Shown here: piece after piece, positions 26,201 through 38,200 of the stretch | Numbering within the stretch: position 1 is the first letter of the stretch | Layout of the letters: every line of letters begins with the position of its first letter | Origin: Ctenosaura bakeri | Lineage: Eukaryota > Chordata > Lepidosauria > Squamata > Iguanidae | DNA length: 64,000 bases | Direction: 5' to 3' | Assembly (NCBI GenBank): GCA_948474755.1 | Contig: CAOLHI010000924.1 | Span: 248,001-312,000, forward strand | The notes under the pieces: generated by a model | Databases searched by the model: none | What the model saw: the letters and a program-made list of their open reading frames with translations, nothing else | Told to the model about the DNA's origin: nothing | Program-made: the position numbers and the translations under genes

Positions 26201-29200
26201 GTTTGAACCTATTCTCCTGACTAATCTTTCCTCTAATAATATAAGAGTTGGAAACCAGGGCCTGAAGCTGACTGATGGATCCAAGTTGAAAGTGTAATAC
26301 TTAAAAACCAACAAGTTTTATTTGCAGAAGCATTTGTATACTGCAACCCACTTCACAAGACACAATCCAAGCTTACTAGAGAAGCAGCAAATCCTGATCA
26401 CTCTGAGCACCAATGCTACATTTTTCCTGGCAAATTTCTGATTACTTTAGCTCCTGCTTAAATAAGGACCCAAAGTGGGGTGATGGGCATCATTTTTCTT
26501 CTCAGTAAGCCATAATGCCCAGTGTGAATACAGCCAGTGGCTTAGGACAGAAGAGAAAAAAAATGCTTCCAAATACCAAGAAGTTTACCTGGCAGGGGAG
26601 ATACCTCGATCAGAAAGTTTCCATTATTTTGGAGGCAGCAGAGAATTTGGAAGTACCAGCCCTAGAAAAGGCTGTAAAAGGAATCTGTATGATGTATCTG
26701 GTAAAGTGTAAAACGAGGCACTGCCCATAGCTTATTGTGAATGTGTCACAGAATATCTCCTATTTCTTGGTTTATGATAGGAAGGCAAGCGGGGTTTATG
26801 CTGGGAAGGCAAGAATGTCCCAGAATTCTAATTCCAAAAAATTAATTAATCCTGATGAATTGTCTGAGAAATCACAGCCCTTACTGATGCACTCAGTCAA
26901 AGTGTGTATATTCAAATAGGGGGCTAAGTGCTTTAGTAAACTTTCAGTGATATACTTGCAGAAAAGTATGACTGAGAGACATACTGAACGATTTCCAGCT
27001 GGCTTTGGATATTACTTGCATGGCTGCGGGAAGCATTAGCATTTTCACTCAGTGCTTCCAATTCCCGTTCCTGTTCACTGATCAGCCTCTCAATACTGTG
27101 ATTAAAAAACAAAGAGAGACATCACTAAGTACATCAATGATCTATTTGTACAGGAATAAGTGCTGAACATCTACACTTAAAACATTTGATACTAATGGAT
27201 TTATTTATTTGAATGCATGGTATGGTCATTAAGACTTTGGTTTGACTTTTCCTTTATTGGAGGGAGGAATGGAACAGAAACTTGTTAAGTTTCCCAACTG
27301 GGGTTGAATTTTAAGTTCTCAACCCCTGAGAAACTTAGGTGGTGAAAAAAATGGCAAGTCAAAAATTCCTGCAAATTGTGAGAACTTTTTTTGTTTTTGT
27401 TATTCCTCGTACAACATAAACCATGCAGTTTCTGAGAACTGCACAAGAGTTTGAGAAACTTTAGCTTTGCAATCAAAACCTACACTCACAGTCCTTTTTA
27501 CTATATGCAGACAACAGCTTCCTGAGGAGAAGAGAACTGCTCCCCCACTTCCATTGTTTTTCACAACATCCTTTGGGAAATCGTAGATAATAAAAAACTA
27601 AATTGCACACTATACTTCTCTGCAAACAACATGGTGAAGCTTTCCATGTTGTACCTACTGCCTTTGCCAGTTTGAAAATTGCACAACCCAACTGTTATAC
27701 AACAGGAAAAGAAACTTGAGCCAACTGAACCTGCAGCCACATGTGGTTTTGTTGTGCAGCATTATGAATTTTGCATTGTTTTGTTATGAAACATTTTTAT
27801 TGTACAATATTGTTGTTTTCTACATAAAAAACAGCAATGTTGCATAGCAAAAATGTTGTGCAAAATTAACAATGTTGCACAACAAAAAGCCATGTGGTTT
27901 TGTTGCACAACATTGCTGATTTTGTGCAATTTTTGTGTTGCACTAACATTGGTGTTTGCTACATAACAAAGAAATCTTGCATAAAATATACATGTGGCTG
28001 CCATAGGTTACTGTCCTGGGCCCAGTGCTACTCAATATCTTTATCAGTGACTTGGATGAAGGAATAGAGAGCATGCTGATCAAATTTGCAGTTGATACCA
28101 AATTGGGAGGGCTTGCTAATACCCAAGAAGACAGGATCAAAATTCAAAACGACCTTGACAGATTGGAAAGCTGGGCTAAGGCTAGCAAAGTGAATTTCAA
28201 CAGAGAAAAATGTAAGGTGCTTCACCTAGACAGAAAAAATGAAAAGCACACAAATATAGGATACGAGACACCTGACTGGACAACAGTATGTGTGAAAGGG
28301 ATCTAGGAATCTTAGCAGACCATAAGCTGAACCTGAGTCAGCAGTGGGATGCAGCAGCCAAGAAAGCCAATGCAATTTTTGGTTGCATCAATAGCAGTAT
28401 GGTATCTAGATCAAGGAAAGTAATAGTACCACTCTATTTTGCTTTGGTCAGACCTCATCTGGAATACTGTGTCCAGTTCTGGGCACCTCAACTGAAGGAT
28501 ATTGACAAGCTGGAACATGTCCAGAGGAGAGTGATCAAAATGGTGGAGGATCTGGAAGCCTTGCCCTATGAGGAGTGGCTTAGGAAGCTGAGTATGTTTT
28601 GTCTGCAGAAGAGAAGAAGGAACGTGATAGCCATGTTTAAATATTTGAAAGGATGTCACATCTAAGAAGGAACAGGCTTGTTTTCTACTGCTCCAGAAAC
28701 TAGGACAAGGAGCAAAGGATTCAAACTACAGGAAAAGAGCTGTCCAGCAGTGGAATATGCTGCCTTGGAGTGTGCTGGAGTCTTCTTCTTCAGAGGTTTC
28801 TAAACAGAGGCTGGACGGCCATCTGTTGGGAGTGCTTTGATGTATACATAGCAGGGCATTGGACTAGATGGCCCCTGTGGTCTCTTCCAATTCTATGACT
28901 GTCTGATTCTAGAACAGAGTCTTTTTTCACTGATGGAACAGTCTATACCAGGTACTTTGAACTGTTTTGATAACAACAAGTTAACAGTCCTGCTATCAGT
29001 TAGTAAAAAATGCACCATCACATCTGCTCGTTTTTAGAGGAACCTTTTGAATTTGCTTGTCATTTCAGTTTGTTTTGCTTAGTTGGTAGAGTACTGTGCG
29101 CCTTTATCCATTTTGAGGTGATTTTTATGTGTTACTAATTTTTTATGGGTACAGCTTACGTTTTATGTATGTGGATCTTCTTGATGTATACTGTGTATTT

Positions 29201-32200
29201 TTGACATTCTTTATAGCTGTTTTTTGTATTGGCTGTCGATATTGTTATTATTTCACTTTATCACTACATTCTATTACAAGCTAATATCAATAGTTAAATT
29301 GTTTATGTATCTATTGTGGGCCGTTTTGCTTTGATTTGTGCATCTTAGGCTGGGACTCTTCCCTTTTCTTTTTGTTGATAGTCTATATTCTAAACAGTTC
29401 AAATATATTTAAAATACAAAAATAGAGATCATACCTGTCATGATGCTGTTGAAGCAAAATTTCAGTTTTGGACTGGGACTCTTTCTTCGTTAGTTCCAGT
29501 TGTTCTTCCAGCTGTTATTAATAAAGTGTCACAAATTATAGCTGTGAACAATTATTCTTACATGAAAGGAGCATGGAAAGCCAAAAGTGCCCCATGGGAC
29601 ACATGTAGTTCACAGGGACCCCAACGCAGATCACACTGCCTCCTTAATTTTTTTTTTATTAAAACTAAATATTTTACTAAAAAAGCAACCCTACACTTTC
29701 TGCAGAGGCACTGGAGGACAATGTTATCACGCTGTTTTAGGCTAGGAGAGCCCAAACCAGAACTGACATCTGTTTACTTTTTGCTTGGGACAAAGGCCGC
29801 TCTTGAGACTAAAACAAGCCAGGGGCCTCTCAACATGTCATGAAAGTATCCCTCGCAGCCCTCAACTAATTTTTTTAATTGTTCATTTTTTTCCCCCCTC
29901 AAAATGATTACAAAAATTATGAGGGGTCATCCAGGCCTAGTGGGTGGGCATGTGTCTCCAGCCCTGGGGTAGTTGTCCATCCCTGTTGTAAAAGACTGAA
30001 GGCACTATAGCCTAGTTATGGCATGTGGATGTTAACTCTACAGTGAAGGAGAAATCCAGTTTGTTTATTCAGAATTGTTACAAACATACCAACAGATATT
30101 TTGGTATTTCTAGGTATTTTGGTCCACAATCATTTACAGAATTCAGAAGTGTTACCTTTTCTGTGCTACAACTACCAGAATCCTTCAATCTCCCAGAAGA
30201 GGTGGGGGGGACCATCCCTAAGAGTATCAGTTTACATCACAGAAAGGTCAAGATAGATAGACATTTTGCATCATTCATACTATCGAACCCTATTACTGTT
30301 TCCTTCTCTGAGGCATTCTTGACTCTTCAGAGCTAAGAATTATTGTACTTTTAAAAAAGGGAAGCACCGAAACGGTTGGCTGAAGGAAGGAAGGGCATTA
30401 GCCTCTCATTGCTGACCAGACATAGTTCTGAATCTACCCTAGAACTAAGTCTTCACTGAGAAGCCACAGCATTTGGGGGGGAAAGGACATTCAGAGGCAT
30501 GTCCTATGAACATATGACATTTGCTTATACTGAGTCAGGCCATTCACGTATCTAACTCAGCTATCTAATCTCAGAGGTCCTCCAAGTTCTCCGATACACA
30601 TCCTTCCCGACTCTGCGATCCAAGCTGCTTCAAATGGAGATGCCGGTGATGGAACATGGGACCTTTGCAATGCAGAGGCCTACTATCACACTGCCATCTC
30701 TTATTCAAGCCCTGTCTACTCCTGGAAGCATCCAGCACAAGTTCATCTCAAGATACTGACTGCCATGCAGACTGTAGCCACTAATCATTTGGACTAAAAT
30801 GCATTTTGTGCATCTGCTAGAATTGTCCCAAAGCCATTAGTAATAGTGTATAGAGTTTCTCATAGCCTTTGTTATTTCCAGTAAACCATCAGCCATTCAG
30901 ACTAGACACTCCCCTGAAAACAGATGCATTTGGCAGCAATCATGGAAAGAAAGACCGTTGTAAGATGATAACATGAAGTACCAAGAGCATTTTAAAAAGA
31001 AATTGCATAGTATCAATTTATACTGAAATGCCTCACTTTTTGAGTTGCTTTGAACATGTTCAGTTCAATGCAAAACTTGGCCTTGTGTGTTTATTTTTTT
31101 ATGTGTAAGTAATACCTCCTGGACTGTATGGGGCATGGAGTTAAGATCAGATCTACAAGAAGTAAGGGGGCTACAACTGGGAGCTGAGATTCAAGATATG
31201 ACTGATGTTTCCTCCCTACACAAAGAGTAGTTTGGGGAATTTCTGTGGGACTATGACAATTAGCAGTTGCTACTTAAAGTGAAATAAATACAGTATACAC
31301 ACACACACAACACAGTGAAACTATGTAATGTGAAGTACGACAAGCTTCTTTGAAAAGGGAGTCATTTTTTCTAAACAGTTGTTATCAATAGCCATACATT
31401 CATTTCATAGCATTAATACTTTTAATTTTTTAAAAAAGTTGTTTTATCAGTCTTTTTCCCCCAGATATTTTTATTAGTTGTATAACCCACTAACGTCACT
31501 GTCACCCAATGTAGGCAAAAGTTTCTGAGGAAAACAGTGTGGTGCTATGTCAGCAGATGCACCTTTTTAAAATGGAAGTCCCATCTTTCTTGTGGGATGC
31601 AATCGTGTAAAACCACAGCAGTTAGAACATCCTGCTGCTATTGTCTCTTTTTACCTTGATCATGCTAGCATTTGAGGTAATTGTTTGGAACCAGAATGAA
31701 ATGCAGAAACCTGGAACTGTATTTCTTGTTTCCTGACACATACCTACTGTCCACCTGTCCCCAGTAATCATATACTTCTGTCTTAACCTAATGCTGCTAT
31801 CTGTCACCTTCCATTCCAAGTGAACTGCCAAAGCAGTGAGAGACTGGAGACAGACAACTGGAGCTTTAAAAAGGCACAAAACATGTTGTTTCCGGCATAT
31901 ACACTCATCCTATTACCTGACACAAAGGTTTGCCAAACGCTTCTGTGCAGAGACAAAAGTGGAATTAAAGAATAGCACGTGTGCATGCACATATGCAGTG
32001 GCAACAGTGCTTTCATCTGACCACTTTTAATATAGTAACAGATTGCCTATATTCCAGAGTATTGGAAGAGATTAACTTTGTGGTACTTTCCGATCCTGTT
32101 GAGTTGGATCCAGGATCTGTCTTTTGTTGGCAGACAACTCTCGTGCCACATCCAGCTTTACAGGAACCAAAGTGTCCCAGTTTTGACAGACGGGTGGCTG

Positions 32201-35200
32201 TTTACAGATCTGGTCTGGCCTCAAGCCCATTTAGAAGCAGAGTTCAGTACAATCTTGTTGACGCTTAAACCCATGCACTCTCAAAAGAGCAAAGGGCTTT
32301 ACTAATGATACCGGCCATCAACTGACACAATGACAGCAAGCAACTGCTCTGGTTAGATTCACTGTGGTTACCTGAAAAGATCATCACAAGATAGATATCC
32401 AGGGTAAAACTGACCACAACACGTGGGGCAGTTTTGTGCTTACACTGCATGATCAGTCTGTCAGTGTGATTCTAACCACACAATCTGTTCTCTGTTTCCC
32501 TGTCTCTATCACACACACATACTACAAACATACTGCTGAGTCCTATGCAATCCTTAACACTCTGAGCAAGTTGAATGGAAGGACACTTACTGAGGCAACC
32601 TTTCCTCTGAGGCGCAACACCTCAGCTTCTAGATCTCGCAGGACTTTGTTAAAAGCAGTGGGAAGATTGCAGATGTGGAGATTGGTAATGCTCTCATGTT
32701 CATAGACCTTCTTGCCCAAGTTCTCTTCATACTTCACTAGGACATTCCGGAGTTCCTGGAACACATCTTCATGACCCTGTACCATTTTCTTCAGGTGCTC
32801 TGTTTGATTGTTGGCTTCCTTCAGCATTTCTTCCTGAAGCTGACTGGCTGTTTGCAGTTCATTAATTGTAATCTTCATCTGGCAGTTGAAATCCTCTTGG
32901 GTTTGGGACTCCTTTCGTCTGTTTATCAGAAATGAAAGCAGCCAATAAGAAATTCAGAGGTCTCAGAAAACTCTCAGTCTATGTTTTAGCTTCTTCATAG
33001 GTTTATTTTTGTGCTACACATACAAGTGCTTGGGAAATCACATTTTTTGGACAGTACTTCCCAAAATTCTCCAGGCAGCTGATTGGGTGGTTCTGGGAGC
33101 TGCAGCGCACAAAACCTTTTCAAACCCCTAGACCGTACATGGAGTGCCAGCACGGCAAGTGGCTGAGTGATAGACTGTTAATCTAGAGACCAGAATTTAA
33201 ATCCATGTTTAGCCATGAAAACCTAGTGGGTGACCTGGTGTGAGTCACACTCTCTCAGCCTCAGAAGAAGGAAAAGGCAACCCCCCAACAAAGCTTGCCA
33301 AGAAAACTCTGTGATAGGTTCATCTTAGGGTTAGCATAAGTTGGAAGCAACTTGAAGGCACACAGCAACAAAGATTTGCTCTCCTTTGAATGTTGGTGGC
33401 TTGGATCAGCAATCCACATTAGAATCATTGAGCTGGAAGTCCAACTCCCTGATCAGTGCAGGGTCCCCAGCATAAGTATCCCCAGCAGGTAGCTGTCCAC
33501 CCTCAAAGAACCAAAGAACATGAAAGACACTGCAGACTGATCCAGCTAGGAAAATCAGCAGTAGCAGAACATGTTATAAACCAACCTGGATACAGAATGC
33601 TTTTTGAAAGCACAGAAATTTTGGACCATTCTGACAACTACTATGCCAGACTACACAGAGAGGCCACTGAAATCCACAAACACATGGACAATTTCAACAG
33701 GAAAGAAGAAACTCGGAAAGCAAACAAAATTTGGCTACCAGTACTGAAGAACACTAAAATCAAGACTCAAAAATATGCCCATGAACACCACCCAGACTCT
33801 GGAGGTCCCTCTACAGGGAACAATACAATGGATTGCTAATGTAATTAACACACAGTTATGCATATCCCCTGACTAACAATACCACCCTGGGAGATATCCC
33901 AAACAATAGGCCAACCATACAAATTGCTCCCTCCCATCCCAGGGGACTACACAAGTATATATACTCTGTCTCACTTCGATGTCACCATAATCCTCTGAAG
34001 ATGCCAGACACAGATGCAGGCTGTCAGGAAAAAAATACTAATAGAACACAGCCTCAAAACCTGGAAACCCACAACAACCTATGTCCACCCTCTTTTTGAA
34101 GACATCCAAAGAAAGAGACCTCATCACTACTTTAGGCAACTGTTTCCACTGACAAATTGCTCTGTCAAGAAATTCCTTCTAATGTTCAAATGAAATCCAC
34201 TCTCCTGTAAATTCAAACCATTAGACCTAGTCCCAGCCTCTAGGGGCAGCAGAGACAAGGTCTGCCCCCTCCTCTCTGTAATAGCCCTTGGGGTATTTAA
34301 AGGGTGCAGTCATGTCACCTCTCAGATTCTCTTCACCAAACTGCACAAACCCAACTGCTCCAACTTTTCCTCTTACGTTTTCATTCTCCTTGTCTCTTTA
34401 TCACTTATCACCCTGTCTGGCCTTCTCTGAACCTACTCTAGCTTGTCTAGATCCTTCTTCAAATGAGGTGTCCAAAACTGAACACAGTATTCCACTTACA
34501 GCCTAACCAGCCCAGAAAATAGTGGAAGTATTATTTCCCTCAACTTGGAATCTATGCTTCTATTAATGCAGGTTAAGCCAGCCTATGTGGTTCATAGGCC
34601 TATCTCCAGAGCCCTTTCTGTGCCCCCTCCACATTAATCATAACTATGGCTCAACTGTAATGTTGCAGCCAGAACAAATGTCAACCATAGCAAATTTTGG
34701 TTCATGCTGAGAGCACATTTACCTCAGATCAGCAATTGACTCTTTCTCTTTGACTGTTTCCCGAAGGTTTGTCTGCAACTCAAGTATTGTTTGTCTTAAA
34801 CTCAACTTCTCTTGCTCATGTTGCTCTGTAGTCTGTAGGAGAAAAAAAATCATAGAAGATCTTCTGAATACTAGGCTGAACATAATTTAGAATAAAAGGA
34901 ATAGTGCTATACCAAAGACTTTCAGCATAGAGGCTGTCTGTTAATTGTAATTAGAAGACTTGCAAGAGTTTCTCATGATCAATAAACTGCTTTCTCAACA
35001 TTCCATTGGTCCCATGAATGAAGAAGTTATCTGTTAGACCTCGTAGACGGGTGGCTCATGGGGATGTTGCCTCACTCTAAAAGCTGGGGGTTCCCCTGCT
35101 TCATTCATAAAGCCAGATATGCCAAAAGATAATTCCTACTGAACCTGACAAGCCATGACAAGAAATCCCTTCTATCCTTAACCTGATATATATCAAATAT

Positions 35201-38200
35201 ACATGTGCATGCCCATGTCTCCCATTTCACAAATGATACCTAAAATCTTCAAGGTACAGCTGTAGGGGAAAAAAATCTAAACCAATTAACAACACCCCCC
35301 ACCACCACACAGTTCACTTTTACAAAACACATTAAACAGGCTCCAAGAATAGCAATGGCTCTCACTTCTTTTACCAGACTGAAAGAGCCCAAGAACCAAA
35401 TTATAGTCCTTTTTAAGATTCTTTACCTTTCTATCTTCTCCATTAATTAAAACTATACCCCTTCACGTCTTCCTCCTTTCCACCCAATCCACTATACCTT
35501 CTTTCATTCCTGTCCCTTCCATATCACTTTCTCACTTTGACTGGAACTTTGTCTCTTAAACGCCTGGGCTTATCTGCAGTGCAGATAAAGATTAAAAGAT
35601 TAAACAGCCATTCTTGCAGAGCTTGGGAAAGCTACTTTTGAAAGGTACAACTGCCAGTTGGCCTGATGACTTACTGGTTTAGATGACTTTAAACAAGTAA
35701 GACAAACTCATAAAGAATAGGGCTTGCAGAACAAAAGCGTCCATACTGGCTGAGAGACTCTGGGAGCTATTCTAACATTTCAATTTTCCAAGCTCCGCAT
35801 TCCTCATTGCCGGGGGGGATTTGGGGAAAGACGGATCTGGCCCAGCTAAAGATCATTAGGAGAAATTCTTAGGACCCTGCCAAAACTTCCAGCGCCCACT
35901 ATCTGAAGAAAGACAAGACACAGTTCCATTTTATTGCTGTTATTATGTGCATTTTACTTGACTAAAACTTAAGCTAACTCTATCATAGGATTTTCTTCCC
36001 AAGATGTATTTAAAGGAGGTTTGCCACTGCTTTTTTCTAAGCTGAAAGAATCTAAGTTCCCAAGGTTACCTGGTGAGTTTCCATGGCTCAGTACTGACTC
36101 ATTCTGGTCTTCCAGAGTCCTAGTCCAACACCCCAACTACTACACTATACTGGATCTCTATAGTTCAACTAGTACAATCCCCAAAAGCTTGTAGTTGGAG
36201 AGTCTGGTCTTCCCAAGCCCATTTCCTCACTGCATTTAAGTCCCTCCTCAGCCTGTATTCTTTCAGGTTCACCAAATTCTCTATTCAAAATCAAATGAGA
36301 TGTGTTATGTTCATCGCATGAATAAATGCAATTAATCTGCCCCAATGTTGTTCAGATTCCCCTGGAGTTCTTATCTATATTCCATTTAAATGTGCATCTT
36401 AATTATATTACTCGCAATACATTCCGAAATCTAAGTTGGCTTACCAATATCACTCATCACCCCTCTTACTTTTCCCCATCCCACCAACATTACTGTCCAT
36501 ACAATTTAGGGGAGTCTTCCGAACAGGAAACATATTGTTCCATAGTATGTATGCTAAATGTTGCTAAATAACTATCAATCATAATGTACAAAGAATGGTA
36601 TGGCCAGCCATCTGCAAAAGAACCTTAGAAAAAATGAGACTGTGATGTGGCCCCCTAACCAAGACAGAGAATGTGGTAATATGCCACCATTAACTTGGTG
36701 GAATCCACAGAATGAACAAAATCTGTTATAAAGAGATACCCATGATCCAGGCTTTGCAAATGTACTAAAAGAGCAGAATTTGGCACTCAGCACAGGATTT
36801 TGTATGTTAAGAATATCTGCTTATATTTTAAAATAAGCAAGTATCTGGCTCTTGTGGCAGAAAAGGTAAGTATTGAAAGCTTGTAATCAATTTTTAGCAA
36901 AAGAGAATGGGTTCTCTATGATGTCCAGACTTTAAATAAATTACCTTGTTTGTCATAATTCATGAGAGCCAGCATGATGTAGTGGCTTGAGCTTTGGACT
37001 ACCATCTTGAAGACCAGGGTTCGATTTCCTACTAAGTCATAGAAACCTACTGGTTGACCCTGGGCACATCACACACAAACTCAGCCTCAGAGAACCCTTG
37101 TGACAGGTTTGCCTTAGGGTTGCCATAAGTCAGCAACAACTTGAAGGCACATACAAACACACACACACACCATTAATGACAATCAATTTCAATTCTTTCT
37201 TTGCACGTAATGCAAGCTACTTTGATAGTGTTAATTCTCTTCTTTACTTAAAAAAACCACAGAATTCTGATTATCATATCTATTCTCTGCACTTACATAG
37301 CAATCAATACATTGTCTTAAGTGTAAAACTCACTTCACTCAGCCTCTTTTGTAGATCTCTGACTTGCTGAGAATATTCTTCCAAGATGGTCTCAATGTGC
37401 TCTCTCCCTGAGTATGTAGATGGTTTTCTTTGGTTTTCAATATCCAGTTCATATTTAGAAGACAAGATTTTTGGAGGGCTAGAACCAGCACTACCAGGAG
37501 CAGAGTAAACGGAGTTCTCTATTGTTCCACCGCGCATACTAGAAGACTGAATATTTAGGTTACTTGTAAATGGAGCAGAAGCACCTAAAACAAAAACAGA
37601 GAATTTTAGGGCAATGAAATGAAGTGTAAAGCTGGCAGTATCAGTAATATAATTGTGGTGAATAGTGACTGATCACTTCCCTCTTATCCAGACATTCATT
37701 TCTATACAAACTCACATTTAAAAAAACGACCACTCAACTTCACTACTCTTTGGCAGACAGTGCAGCGTATCCAGAGAGCAGTGAAAATTAACCTACTCAG
37801 TGAATTCTTCATCTGGGAATCTATAATTTCCAAAATGTCACAGTGATTTACCCTCCTTCTTTTGCTTGCTAACCTATTTCACCTTAACACAGTTTAGTTT
37901 TCCAAGCCTGGACAAATATATGAAATATGACAGAAATAAGGTATGCTGTCTTTTCAGCTACAAATCCAGTACCTCTTCCTCTCCTGTTAAACCATTCACC
38001 ATTCATACCTGTGATACAAAACCCAGTGGTCAATTTGTGAATAGGAAGGACACGAGGAGCATCATTAAAAGACATCTCAAGCAGCCAAGACACATCCCAT
38101 GTGTGAATGTGTATGTAACTCGAAGTTGCCTGTTGACTCACAGCAACCCCATAAAATTCATAAGGTTTTCTTAGGAAAGGAATACTCAAGAGGTGCTTTT

